The notes: a model not told the origin generated them from the sequence alone. A stretch of 8,331 bases of DNA from Marinosulfonomonas sp. (GCA_015494385.1 WGBJ01000047.1:1-8331), one strand, 5' to 3'; positions 1 to 6,526 are shown, counted from the stretch's first letter. Translations and numbers: made by a program.

Positions 1-1
1 A

Positions 2-49
2 TATGAGGGCGACAAGCCTTATTTTTGCGCCAAGGAGTCCCCAAAATGA
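2..49 (+). CDS. Possible 3' end of an upstream gene (partial)
   Basis: One plus-strand frame is open from the window edge to a TGA at 47-49. That stop overlaps the glyA ATG (46-48) in an ATGA arrangement typical of translationally coupled genes. The visible residues are [15 protein letters not shown], too few to identify a family. A 16-codon open frame can occur by chance, so this is only a possible gene tail. If it is real, glyA would be the second gene of an operon. Confidence 0.2.
   Translation, partial: YEGDKPYFCAKESPK
32..37 (+). promoter_or_regulatory. Ribosome binding site that fixes the glyA start
   Basis: AAGGAG lies 8 nt before the ATG at 46. It rules out the in-frame TTG at 25, which lies upstream of this site and would place it inside the coding region. 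Confidence 0.8.
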
Positions 50-1338
50 CCAACACCAAAGACGCCGGTTTCTTTACCGAAGCCCTCGCCACCCGCGACC
101 CTGAAATCTTCAAATCCATCACCAATGAGCTGGGCCGCCAACGCGCCGAGATCGAGCTGATTGCATCCGAAAACATCGTTTCGGCTGCCGTGATGGAGGC
201 TCAAGGCTCGGTCATGACCAACAAATACGCCGAGGGTTATCCGGGGCGCCGTTACTATGGCGGTTGCCAATATGTCGACGTGGCCGAAACGCTGGCGATT
301 GATCGCGCCAAACAGTTGTTCGGTTGTGAATTTGCCAATGTGCAGCCCAATTCCGGCTCGCAGGCAAACCAGGGCGTATTCACCGCGCTGATCAAACCCG
401 GTGATATCATTCTGGGCATGAATCTTGCCTCGGGCGGGCACCTGACCCACGGGGCGGCCCCGAATCAGTCGGGCAAATGGTTCAACGCCGTGCAATACGG
501 CGTGAAACGCGACGACAACCGCATTGATTACGATCAGGTCGAGGCCTTGGCCAAGGAACACCAACCCAAACTGATCATCGCCGGTGGTTCCGCCATCCCG
601 CGCCAGATCGATTTTGCGCGGTTCCGTGAAATCGCCGATATGGTCGGCGCCTATCTGATGGTCGACATGGCCCATTTCGCAGGACTGGTTGCAGCGGGCG
701 AACACCCCTCGCCCTTCCCGCATGCGCATGTGGCCACCACCACCACCCACAAAACCCTGCGCGGACCCCGCGGTGGCATGATCCTGACCAATGACGAGGA
801 CATCGCGAAAAAGGTCAACTCCGCCATCTTCCCCGGCATTCAGGGCGGCCCCTTGATGCATGTGATCGCGGGCAAGGCTGTGGCCTTTGGCGAGGCGCTG
901 CGCCCCGAGTTCAAGGACTACCAAAAGGCCGTGCGCGCCAATGCGGTTGCGCTGGCGGATCAGTTGATGAAGGGCGGCTTGGACATCGTCACCGGCGGCA
1001 CCGACACCCACCTGATGCTGGTTGACCTGCGCCCCAAAGGCGTAAAAGGCAACGCCACTGAAAAGGCACTGGGCCGCGCCCATATCACCTGCAACAAAAA
1101 CGGCATCCCGTTTGACCCTGAAAAACCGTTTGTCACATCCGGCATCCGTCTGGGCACACCGGCCGGCACCACCCGTGGTTTTGGCGAGGCCGAGTTCCGC
1201 CAGATTGCCGACTGGATTGTCGAGGTCGTCGACGGGCTGGCCGCCAATGGGGAAGAAGGCAACGGGGCAGTCGAGGCCGCTGTAAAAGCCAAGGTCGAGG
1301 CCCTTTGCGAAGGGTTCCCGATGTATCCGAACCTGTAA
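46..1338 (+). CDS. glyA: Serine hydroxymethyltransferase
   Basis: This is a cytosolic PLP enzyme that interconverts serine plus tetrahydrofolate with glycine plus 5,10-methylene-tetrahydrofolate, the main entry to one-carbon metabolism. From the ATG at 46 the product is 430 aa, the normal bacterial length. Hallmarks are [11 protein letters not shown] near the N-terminus, [14 protein letters not shown] (catalytic Glu about residue 63), the SGGHLTHG loop, [11 protein letters not shown], the PLP-lysine motif [14 protein letters not shown] with the Schiff-base Lys at about 236, and [14 protein letters not shown] near the C-terminus. The start is chosen from AAGGAG 8 nt upstream. No frameshift or missing active-site residue is seen. 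The gene faces the minus-strand cluster to its right and ends at a strong hairpin. Its promoter lies outside the window. Confidence 0.97.
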   Translation: MTNTKDAGFFTEALATRDPEIFKSITNELGRQRAEIELIASENIVSAAVMEAQGSVMTNKYAEGYPGRRYYGGCQYVDVAETLAIDRAKQLFGCEFANVQPNSGSQANQGVFTALIKPGDIILGMNLASGGHLTHGAAPNQSGKWFNAVQYGVKRDDNRIDYDQVEALAKEHQPKLIIAGGSAIPRQIDFARFREIADMVGAYLMVDMAHFAGLVAAGEHPSPFPHAHVATTTTHKTLRGPRGGMILTNDEDIAKKVNSAIFPGIQGGPLMHVIAGKAVAFGEALRPEFKDYQKAVRANAVALADQLMKGGLDIVTGGTDTHLMLVDLRPKGVKGNATEKALGRAHITCNKNGIPFDPEKPFVTSGIRLGTPAGTTRGFGEAEFRQIADWIVEVVDGLAANGEEGNGAVEAAVKAKVEALCEGFPMYPNL

Positions 1339-1346
1339 AACAAGAA

Positions 1347-1371
1347 AGGCCCCGGAGTAAATCCGGGGCCT
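1347..1371. terminator. Hairpin terminator between converging genes
   Basis: AGGCCCCGGA and TCCGGGGCCT form a perfect 10-bp stem with a 5-nt loop (GTAAA), starting 8 bp after the glyA stop. On the plus strand it is followed by TCTCAACTG, a weak U-tract. On the minus strand it is followed by TTCTTGTTTT. It should therefore work best as an intrinsic terminator for the minus-strand YiaA-like gene, while also stopping glyA transcripts. Confidence 0.8.
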
Positions 1372-1391
1372 CTCAACTGTCAGGAAGGGCA

Positions 1392-1679
1392 CTAGTCCTC
1401 TTTCACATCGCTCACAAAATCTTCCAGCAGTTTTTCGTTTTTCGCATCTTCCAGCTGTCTGATGCGGTCATTGTTCATCCGCGCGTCAAACAGGTACTTC
1501 ACGAAATTCACCAGACTGATCGTCAGCATCAGCACCCCGATGCCCCAAAACCCTTTGGTCGCCAGCGGCACCTCGGTGGATTTATAGAGCGAGATAATCA
1601 GCAGCACATAGGCGGCAATCACGCCTGCGGCGTTCAGCAGAATGATCAGTTTGTTGTCGGTGCTTGTGTTGTTCAGCAT
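1392..1679 (-). CDS. YiaA/YiaB-like two-helix inner membrane protein
   Basis: A 95-aa protein with two hydrophobic helices (about residues 10-32 and 43-64) joined by a short loop containing KGFWGIGVLML. A charged C-terminal tail follows (RMNNDRIRQLEDAKNEKLL). Topology, size and loop resemble the YiaAB two-helix family, whose biochemical role is not established. AAGGAA lies 8 nt before the ATG. The gene starts 28 bp after the stop of the PspA-family gene on the same strand, so the two are probably co-transcribed and it may be a membrane partner in the same envelope-stress response. It ends just before the shared hairpin terminator. The family call is moderate and the membrane topology is clear. 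Confidence 0.7.
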   Translation of the reverse strand: MLNNTSTDNKLIILLNAAGVIAAYVLLIISLYKSTEVPLATKGFWGIGVLMLTISLVNFVKYLFDARMNNDRIRQLEDAKNEKLLEDFVSDVKED

Positions 1680-1707
1680 TGTCTTGGTTCCTTAAATTTT
1701 GGTTTGT

Positions 1708-2385
1708 CTATTTGCCTTTGGTCAGACGTTTCAAAACATCTTCGGCGGTGACTTTGGTGGCGGGGCCAAATCCGGCACTGGCCAGACGGTCGCCAATATC
1801 CTCGTTGCTCAGACCCTGATCGATTTCCTTCAGGATCTCGCTTTGCTCGAACGGATCATCCCGTGACAGAACCCGTTCGATCAACTCTTCCGCTTCGCCA
1901 ATCGGGCTTTGACCGGCCAGCGTGGTGTTCAGGCGTTTCTGGATATTCTGTTCCTGCCGCACGGCCTTGGCGGCGATTGCACCCTGTTTCAGATCAATGA
2001 TCCGCCGGTTTGTGGCCTCGACCGATTGGCGCAAACGCAGGATGCGCGTGTCCAGACGGCTGGCGGTTTCACGCCGCAGGATCAGTTCGTTTTCCATGCC
2101 TGCAATCGCCTGTGCCGCCTCGCCTGCCATATCGTCACGACCCGCTTTCAGCGCTTCTTTGGCGCGGGATGTCATTTCCTTGACGCGAGTTTCCAGCACT
2201 TCGATCTGGCGCCCCTCGGCGCGGCTGCGCTGGATCAGACTGGCCAAAGTGGCCTTGGCGGCCTGCAATCCGGCTTGCGCCTCGCGGATTTTCTGCTCAA
2301 TCAACTCGATAGAATAAATATCGCGGACCCGTTCTTCTGCCCGGGCATTCGCGCCGGTGATCAGGGTCTTCAGAGTTCCAAACAT
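1708..2385 (-). CDS. PspA/IM30 family phage-shock protein
   Basis: A 225-aa, almost entirely helical coiled-coil protein of the PspA/IM30 (ESCRT-III-like) superfamily. Such proteins oligomerise on the inner face of the cytoplasmic membrane and protect it under stress. The N-terminal amphipathic segment MFGTLKTLITGANARAEE is followed by long heptad-like helices rich in A, E, K, R and L (about residues 25-150). A conserved-looking tail holds a DPFEQSEILKEIDQGL segment and a C-terminal helical GFGPATKVTAEDVLKRL region. The start at 2385 is chosen because AAGGAG sits 6 nt upstream. An in-frame ATG at 2415 would place an operator inside the coding region. No PspF gene or sigma-54 (GG-N10-GC type) promoter is seen nearby. 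Control appears to be by the adjacent TetR regulator. E. coli has more than one PspA-type protein, so no symbol is assigned. Confidence 0.88.
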   Translation of the reverse strand: MFGTLKTLITGANARAEERVRDIYSIELIEQKIREAQAGLQAAKATLASLIQRSRAEGRQIEVLETRVKEMTSRAKEALKAGRDDMAGEAAQAIAGMENELILRRETASRLDTRILRLRQSVEATNRRIIDLKQGAIAAKAVRQEQNIQKRLNTTLAGQSPIGEAEELIERVLSRDDPFEQSEILKEIDQGLSNEDIGDRLASAGFGPATKVTAEDVLKRLTKGK

Positions 2386-2391
2386 CTTAAT

Positions 2392-2397
2392 CTCCTT
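2392..2397 (-). promoter_or_regulatory. Ribosome binding site deciding the PspA-family start
   Basis: Minus-strand AAGGAG lies 6 nt before the ATG at 2385. It supports that start over the ATG at 2415, which has no comparable site. Confidence 0.75.
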
Positions 2398-2401
2398 TTC
2401 G

Positions 2402-2414
2402 TGAACAATGTTCA
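2402..2414. promoter_or_regulatory. TetR-type operator O1 (pspA leader)
   Basis: TGAACAATGTTCA is a perfect palindrome of the form TGAAC-N3-GTTCA. It lies between the proposed -10 of the PspA-family promoter and its ribosome binding site, where bound repressor would block initiation or early elongation. Confidence 0.75.
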
Positions 2415-2422
2415 TGGTTGGA

Positions 2423-2450
2423 GATATAGGGATTTATGAACGGCGTTCAA
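2423..2450 (-). promoter_or_regulatory. Candidate promoter of the PspA-YiaA operon
   Basis: On the minus strand, TTGAAC (2450-2445) and TATATC (2428-2423) are separated by 16 nt. Each matches the sigma-70 consensus at 4 of 6 positions. Operator O2 overlaps the -35 and O1 lies just past the predicted start, which fits repression. The assignment is by eye. Confidence 0.5.
2437..2449. promoter_or_regulatory. TetR-type operator O2 (over the pspA -35)
   Basis: TGAACGGCGTTCA is a perfect TGAAC-N3-GTTCA palindrome. It is 35 bp centre-to-centre from O1 and overlaps the proposed -35 hexamer of the PspA-family promoter. Confidence 0.75.
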
Positions 2451-2459
2451 GTAGAAAAA

Positions 2460-2472
2460 TGAACACTGTTCA
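2460..2472. promoter_or_regulatory. TetR-type operator O3 (upstream of pspA)
   Basis: TGAACACTGTTCA is the third palindrome of the set, 23 bp centre-to-centre from O2, between the promoter and the tetR stop codon. The spacing is close to two helical turns, so dimers on O2 and O3 could lie on nearly the same face of the DNA. Confidence 0.72.
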
Positions 2473-2477
2473 GGTTT

Positions 2478-3074
2478 TTATTTATGCCCGATCTGGCACA
2501 AAAGCTGTTTCAGCATTTCCTCGACCCGTTCAATTGGCACGCCCGAGATGCGTTTTTCCAATCCTAACAACACAATACCATGCACAGCCGAAAACATTGC
2601 ACGGGTCATCAGGTCCAGTTCGTCTTCGTCTTTTTCGGGAAATAATTCTGCCAGCGGGGCGGCGATATAGGCAAAAAGGCGGCCCAGTTCCTGCAAATAC
2701 CAGTCCGGAACGCGGCTATCGACCGACATTTCCAGATCGAACAACGCCCGCCACAGATTCGTATTCTCGGCCGCAAAGTGCAAATAGGCCGTCGCCATGC
2801 GGATCATCCGCTGGTTCGGGTCCAGCCCCTGCGCCCCCTCTTGCGAGGCCGCCACAGCTGCCCCCATGCGACGGAAGGTGCGCATGTTGATCGCCATCAG
2901 CAGCGCCTGCATATCGTCAAATACGTTATAGATCGCCCCCAGCGCGCACCCTGCCTCGCGCGCCAGATCGCGCGCTTTCATGGATGACGCACCGCCGGCA
3001 ATCACCTGTGCCTCGCCCGCGTCAATCAGACGTTCGCGCAGTTTTGCCTGTCGTTCCTGAACTTTGCCTGCCAC
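2478..3074 (-). CDS. TetR-family repressor of the PspA-family operon
   Basis: A 198-aa one-domain-plus-ligand-domain regulator. The N-terminal helix-turn-helix spans about residues 31-52 (SMKARDLAREAGCALGAIYN), the typical TetR recognition region. The C-terminal half is helical and contains a VHGIVLLGLE segment like the WHG-type C-terminal domain of some TetR proteins. It starts at GTG 3074, with AAGGAA 6 nt upstream (minus strand). The stop is 92 bp from the PspA-family start. Four TGAAC-N3-GTTCA palindromes occur only before this gene (one) and before the PspA-family gene (three). It therefore most likely represses itself and the PspA-YiaA pair. The inducing signal cannot be read from the sequence; a membrane-active small molecule or lipid would fit the context. 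Confidence 0.88.
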   Translation of the reverse strand: MAGKVQERQAKLRERLIDAGEAQVIAGGASSMKARDLAREAGCALGAIYNVFDDMQALLMAINMRTFRRMGAAVAASQEGAQGLDPNQRMIRMATAYLHFAAENTNLWRALFDLEMSVDSRVPDWYLQELGRLFAYIAAPLAELFPEKDEDELDLMTRAMFSAVHGIVLLGLEKRISGVPIERVEEMLKQLLCQIGHK

Positions 3075-3089
3075 GGGGTATTCCTTTCC

Positions 3090-3102
3090 TGAACTACGTT
3101 CA
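3090..3102. promoter_or_regulatory. TetR-type operator O4 (tetR autoregulation)
   Basis: TGAACTACGTTCA is the fourth TGAAC-N3-GTTCA palindrome. It lies immediately upstream of the tetR ribosome binding site (3081-3086) and 16 bp before the GTG start, a normal place for an autoregulatory operator. Confidence 0.72.
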
Positions 3103-3138
3103 TGGAACTACCCCACCTGCACTGTTTTGAAAAGCCGC

Positions 3139-3519
3139 TTATATATAGCCGCGCCAGACCAGCACGATGATGACCATTGCAGACACCACCAGAAACGTCA
3201 TGGCAAGGCTGGCCAGAATGCCCAACACCACACCTTTGCGCCGGTCCGCCGCATCCACCTTTTTCAAAAACTCCAGACAATCGCGATGCGCTGCCTCGAC
3301 CCGCGCCATATCGATCATCTTTAGCAAACGCGGGTTTTCAGACAGTTGCACCGCCTCGGCCAGATAGGCGGCCTCGCGTTTCAACCGCTTTGGCATCATC
3401 CGTCCGGTATGGCGCAGTTTCGCTGCCAGATCGCGGCCACGGATGCTCAGCCGCTCTTTCATCAGCGTTGACACTTCTTCGGCCATCTCGTGAATCGTTT
3501 CGCGCAAAATACATCCCAC
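3139..3519 (-). CDS. Uncharacterised one-helix membrane protein
   Basis: A protein of up to 126 aa that I do not recognise. The first ~95 residues are charged and helical (ETIHEMAEEVSTLMKERL, then basic KLRHTGRMMPKRLKREA). One long hydrophobic segment follows (about residues 96-122) and ends in WRGYI. This suggests a tail-anchored protein with a cytoplasmic helical domain. The start is uncertain: GTG at 3519 has only a weak GGA upstream, TTG at 3507 has GGTGGGA 6 nt before it, and ATG at 3486 has little. It lies 64 bp before tetR on the same strand and points away from the hydrolase gene. With its membrane anchor and its position, it may belong to the same envelope-related cluster, but that is inference. 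Confidence 0.7.
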   Translation of the reverse strand: MGCILRETIHEMAEEVSTLMKERLSIRGRDLAAKLRHTGRMMPKRLKREAAYLAEAVQLSENPRLLKMIDMARVEAAHRDCLEFLKKVDAADRRKGVVLGILASLAMTFLVVSAMVIIVLVWRGYI

Positions 3520-3592
3520 CCGTTAATCCGCGCTTGATAACAATGCAGGCACCGACACTCAACACCTCTGGTGCAATTGGCAGCACTTGGCT

Positions 3593-4363
3593 ATGACAAG
3601 TCGCATGTTAAACACGGTTACAACTGGCACCCCGACGGACAAGCCCCCGCTGCTGATTGTGCACGGGCTGTATGGCTCGGCCCGAAACTGGGGCGCGATT
3701 GCGCGGCGTCTGTCGGATGACCGACAGGTGATCAGCGTCGACATGCGTAACCACGGCGAAAGTGACTGGTTCGACAGCCACAGCTATCCCGATATGGCCG
3801 AAGATCTGGCAGAAGTGATCAAAGCCAATGGCGGGCAAGCCGATGTGATCGGCCATTCCATGGGCGGCAAGGCGGCAATGGTGCTGGCACTAACCCACCC
3901 TGCCCTTGTGCGCCGCCTGCTGGTCGCCGATATTGCGCCGGTGGTTTATGACCGGACACAGGCGCCCTATATCCACGCCATGCGCGGGCTGGATTTGTCA
4001 CAGGTTGATAAACGCTCCGATGCGGACCGGTTACTGGCCAAAGACATCCCCGAGGACGGCGTTCGCGCCTTCCTGCTGCAATCGCTGGACATCAAAGATA
4101 AACGCTGGCGACTGAATCTGGATGTGCTGGAACGGGAAATGCCAAAGATCATGGGCTTTCCCGATGTGGAGGGGGCATTCAACGGCCCCACCCTGTTTCT
4201 GTCGGGGGGTGACTCAGACTACATCCTGCCCGAACACCGCGCCGCCATCAAAGCCCTGTTCCCCAAGGCCCGTTTCGCCCGTATCGCAGGTGTGGGCCAT
4301 TGGCTCCATGCGGAAAAGCCGCGCGAATTCACCGAAACCGCGCGGGCCTTTTTCAACGCTTAA
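3593..4363 (+). CDS. Alpha/beta hydrolase, YbfF/ABHD11-like esterase
   Basis: A cytoplasmic serine hydrolase of the alpha/beta fold, 256 aa, matching the ~254-aa YbfF esterase family in layout. Visible motifs: oxyanion-hole HGLYGSARNWG (about residues 24-34), VDMRNHGESD, nucleophile elbow GHSMGGKAAM with Ser89, VADIAPVVY with candidate acid Asp113, LFLSGGDSDYI, and GVGHWLHAEKP with catalytic His236. YbfF-type enzymes hydrolyse short acyl esters or thioesters; the natural substrate is unknown. Start choice: ATG 3593 is used, but none of TTG 3587, ATG 3593 and ATG 3605 has a clear ribosome binding site. Family proteins often start close to the LNT segment, so 3605 is equally possible. The gene diverges from the membrane-protein gene and ends 2 bp from the converging cytochrome b561 stop. 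Confidence 0.9.
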   Translation: MTSRMLNTVTTGTPTDKPPLLIVHGLYGSARNWGAIARRLSDDRQVISVDMRNHGESDWFDSHSYPDMAEDLAEVIKANGGQADVIGHSMGGKAAMVLALTHPALVRRLLVADIAPVVYDRTQAPYIHAMRGLDLSQVDKRSDADRLLAKDIPEDGVRAFLLQSLDIKDKRWRLNLDVLEREMPKIMGFPDVEGAFNGPTLFLSGGDSDYILPEHRAAIKALFPKARFARIAGVGHWLHAEKPREFTETARAFFNA

Positions 4364-4365
4364 GG

Positions 4366-4857
4366 TTAGTCGCGCGGGGTGCGCATCCGGTCCATGATGT
4401 TGTCTTTGACAACGAACTGGTGGAACAACGCAGCCGCAACATGCAGACCGACAACAACCATCAGGACAACCTTGATAATGGTGTGGTTTTCCGCGGCTTG
4501 TTCGATCCCGCCGAACCACGCCAAACTACCGGACAGGGGCATCAGGATCAGCAACAGATAAAGCGTCCAGTGCATCGCGTGCATCACCTTGGCCTGGCCT
4601 GCTGTGGTGCCTTCCGGCTCGGCCGGGGTGCCGCGTTTCAGACGAATTGCCAGACGCCACAGCACCAGCAGCATAATGGCCATACCGCCAAACACATGCG
4701 AGGCAACCAGCGGCGAAAACTCAACGGTGCCGCCATCGACAAAGGTATCCCATGCTTCTTCCATGCTTTCGGCAAAGATGAATTGCAGGGCAACCAGCCC
4801 AAAGACGATCCAGTGCAGACGGATTTGCAGGCGGGAATAACCGGCAGGTTTAGACAT
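4366..4857 (-). CDS. Cytochrome b561 family protein
   Basis: A 163-aa four-helix di-haem b-type cytochrome of the bacterial b561 (CybB-like, Ni-hydrogenase cytochrome b) family, which moves electrons between the quinone pool and other acceptors in the cytoplasmic membrane. Candidate haem-binding histidines are H15 (LHWIV, helix 1), H54 (ASHVFGG, helix 2), H93/H96 (MHAMHW, helix 3), and H139 and H146 (GLHVAAALFHQF, helix 4). The start at 4857 is fixed by AAGGAG 6 nt upstream; a longer in-frame version from 4923 would extend into the intergenic hairpin. The gene follows a 61-aa membrane-protein gene by 83 bp and may share its FNR-type promoter. No terminator is seen before the converging hydrolase, whose stop is 2 bp away. 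Confidence 0.9.
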   Translation of the reverse strand: MSKPAGYSRLQIRLHWIVFGLVALQFIFAESMEEAWDTFVDGGTVEFSPLVASHVFGGMAIMLLVLWRLAIRLKRGTPAEPEGTTAGQAKVMHAMHWTLYLLLILMPLSGSLAWFGGIEQAAENHTIIKVVLMVVVGLHVAAALFHQFVVKDNIMDRMRTPRD

Positions 4858-4885
4858 TTCATTCTCCTTTAAACGCAACAGGGCC

Positions 4886-4915
4886 TGCATTTCTCTGGTT
4901 TGCCAGAGAATTGCA
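4886..4915. repeat. Inverted repeat in the leader of cytochrome b561
   Basis: TTCTCTGG (4891-4898) and CCAGAGAA (4903-4910) form a perfect 8-bp stem with a 4-nt loop. TGCA on both sides (4886-4889 and 4912-4915) can extend it after one mismatch. Neither strand has a following U-tract, so it is not a classical terminator. Between two genes of the same strand it could be an mRNA-stabilising or processing hairpin. Confidence 0.5.
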
Positions 4916-4940
4916 AGCCCCACAGGCGGTTATTCGTGTA

Positions 4941-5126
4941 TTACTTAAGCGCCGATATCTTTTTTGCCACAATCCACGATACGGGGACAGCAACAACAAA
5001 CCCGACGATAGCCGCATAGATGATTGGCATCTGGGTGCCATATCCGGCAGCCAGAACAACGATAATCAAAATGCCGGCCAGCGTTGCAGAAATGAACGAA
5101 TAGAGCAGGACTGTCAGTCTAACCAT
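4941..5126 (-). CDS. Small two-helix membrane protein
   Basis: A 61-aa protein with two hydrophobic helices (about residues 4-28 and 33-54) and a basic C-terminal end (AKKISALK). GGAGGG lies 8 nt before the ATG, a strong ribosome binding site that argues it is a real gene. I recall similar ~60-aa proteins in Rhodobacteraceae, sometimes carrying the misleading name CTP synthetase. Nothing in this sequence supports that activity: there is no ATPase or glutaminase motif and no room for one. It lies 76 bp after the transporter stop and 83 bp before cytochrome b561, behind an FNR-like box, so a role linked to respiration or membrane redox is a guess from context. Confidence 0.78.
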   Translation of the reverse strand: MVRLTVLLYSFISATLAGILIIVVLAAGYGTQMPIIYAAIVGFVVAVPVSWIVAKKISALK

Positions 5127-5159
5127 GCGGGATTCCCTCCTACGGAATAAGTTGCGCGG

Positions 5160-5202
5160 ATGATATTCCGCTTTTGAAATACGAGTCTTTGATCTAGGTC
5201 AT
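5160..5202 (-). promoter_or_regulatory. FNR/FnrL-like box with matching -10 (class II layout)
   Basis: TTGATCTAGGTCAT at 5189-5202 matches the TTGAT-N4-ATCAA consensus of FNR/FnrL regulators at 8 of 10 positions. On the minus strand TATCAT (5165-5160) matches the -10 consensus at 5 of 6. A start about 6-7 nt beyond it would put the box centre near -42, the classical class II activation position. The target is the 61-aa membrane-protein gene and perhaps cytochrome b561. Binding is inferred from sequence only. Confidence 0.55.
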
Positions 5203-6186
5203 CTATTCCGGTTGGCAAATCTGCCCGCGCGCGATGGCAAGCAGGGTGCGATAAACCAGAGTGATGATAACAACCAGCAGCACAACCAGCAGGATTTTCC
5301 CTATTATTTCATGCGATTGCGACTTTTCCAGACCGGCGTATTTAAAGGATGCGATGGTCAGCGAGGCAATCGGGAATGACAGCGCCCAGAAGGACATGGC
5401 AAAAGGCAGCTTCATGATTTTCGGCAGTTGCGTCAGCACGATCAGCGCGAACACATATCCCAGATTCAGCAGGATATGCGCGAATGTATCCACCTGCCCG
5501 CCGTTCAGATTCATATAGGCAATAAAGGAAATGGCAGGCGGCGCGATCATGATCACCAGCGTCGGCAGCAGTTTGCCAGGCAGTGGCGTGTGAAAGATCA
5601 GGCGGTTCATCACAAGGGTGAGCAGAATGATCCAGAACAGCAATCCGCCCGAAAAGAACAGCCATGACAGATCGTGGTATCCCAGTTGCGCGCCCGCCAC
5701 AGGGACAACAACATTGCCGACGGCCGGGATAAACCATGCCGGGTTGATGTGGCTGTATTCAAAGGGTTTGTGCCCGATCCAGCGGGCAAGGATGGCCAGC
5801 GTCAACCCGCCTTGCAATATGGCGCCCAGTATCCACAGGATGTTGGCGATACCTTCTTGCTCGGGCAGAAAACAGACCGCCATCAACAGCAGCGAGATTG
5901 AGGCCGCAGGGTAAAAGGAAATCCGGATAGGATGGTGCCATTCACCAATAAATGCGGGGGTGCGCAGCACCATTTTGGCAAGGTAACCAATTGTAATCGC
6001 GACGAATACGGCGATAGAAACCCAGACCATCACATGACTGGCAGGCGCCAGCCACGGCAGCACACGGCTGGCCGCATGAAAGGCAAGCGTCAGGCCGAAC
6101 AGGCCCATCGTGACCGCATAGAATGTGATCGGATAATGGGTCAGGCTGGAGCCGGTTTGCGCGGGGGCTTCGGGTGCGTCTGTCAT
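5203..6186 (-). CDS. SLAC1/TehA-type transporter or anion channel
   Basis: A 327-aa integral membrane protein of the tellurite-resistance/dicarboxylate transporter (TDT; TehA/SLAC1) family. It has about ten hydrophobic helices along its length. Family-like features are the N-terminal LTHYPITFYAVTMGLFGLTLA helix, the FLPEQEGIANILWILGAI region, HKPFEYSHINPAWFIPAVGNV and the FIAYMNLNGG loop. Members range from anion channels to dicarboxylate or tellurite/sulphite exporters, so the substrate cannot be named. The ATG at 6186 has GGGAAG 6 nt upstream. The N-terminus of ~17 polar residues is cytoplasmic-looking, with no signal peptide. It is the first of three minus-strand genes; the FNR-like box directly after its stop suggests the next two can be transcribed independently. 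Confidence 0.88.
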   Translation of the reverse strand: MTDAPEAPAQTGSSLTHYPITFYAVTMGLFGLTLAFHAASRVLPWLAPASHVMVWVSIAVFVAITIGYLAKMVLRTPAFIGEWHHPIRISFYPAASISLLLMAVCFLPEQEGIANILWILGAILQGGLTLAILARWIGHKPFEYSHINPAWFIPAVGNVVVPVAGAQLGYHDLSWLFFSGGLLFWIILLTLVMNRLIFHTPLPGKLLPTLVIMIAPPAISFIAYMNLNGGQVDTFAHILLNLGYVFALIVLTQLPKIMKLPFAMSFWALSFPIASLTIASFKYAGLEKSQSHEIIGKILLVVLLVVIITLVYRTLLAIARGQICQPE

Positions 6187-6208
6187 GGTTTACTTCCCGT
6201 TTTCTGGA

Positions 6209-6237
6209 ATCATTCGAAACTTTTAACATGTTGTCAT
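6209..6237 (-). promoter_or_regulatory. Candidate proximal promoter of the transporter gene
   Basis: On the minus strand ATGACA (6237-6232, 5 of 6 against TTGACA) and AATGAT (6214-6209, 4 of 6 against TATAAT) are 17 nt apart. The start site would fall only a few bases before the ribosome binding site, so the leader would be very short. It competes with the distal TATAAT at 6337-6342 as the main promoter. Confidence 0.35.
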
Positions 6238-6336
6238 AATTTTCGCGAATGGACGGATTGCCGCGCAGACATATCGCTGCATATTGGGAACCGGCACAGA
6301 ACTGCGCGCGCCCACCACTTGTTGTTACATGGCATT

Positions 6337-6383
6337 ATTATAGCGGAAAAAGCGCGCATAGCCACAAGATATAGTTGATCTTG
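6337..6383 (-). promoter_or_regulatory. Perfect TATAAT with upstream palindrome
   Basis: On the minus strand a perfect TATAAT lies at 6342-6337 with no good -35 hexamer (TTGTGG at a 19-nt spacing is the nearest). CAAGAT-N7-ATCTTG at 6365-6383 is a perfect 6-bp inverted repeat centred about 44 bp before the predicted start. A strong -10, a weak -35 and a palindrome near -44 together resemble an activator-dependent promoter. It would give the transporter mRNA a leader of about 144 nt. Confidence 0.4.
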
Positions 6384-6526
6384 GCCCGCGCACAGTGTAT
6401 CGGCTAACGCACAGGTGCATAGACGCGGCACTGCATTAACTGACGGCGAGGCTCGGGTGCATATGGCGCGCGGGCCTCGTTTTCGTTTGGGGATGTGTGT
6501 TGTATTATCGGGTCCAAACACAGGAA

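Noticed and set aside
25..45. TTG at 25 as the glyA start
   Set aside because: AAGGAG at 32-37 sits correctly for the ATG at 46 and would lie inside the coding region if TTG were used.
19..1392. 457-codon open frame on the minus strand opposite glyA
   Set aside because: It overlaps glyA almost completely, shows no recognisable domain and is a usual by-product of GC-rich codon use in a strongly conserved gene.
2386..2415. ATG at 2415 as the start of the PspA-family protein
   Set aside because: It has no ribosome site, would include operator O1 in the coding region, and would add a non-family N-terminus before MFGTLKTLITG.
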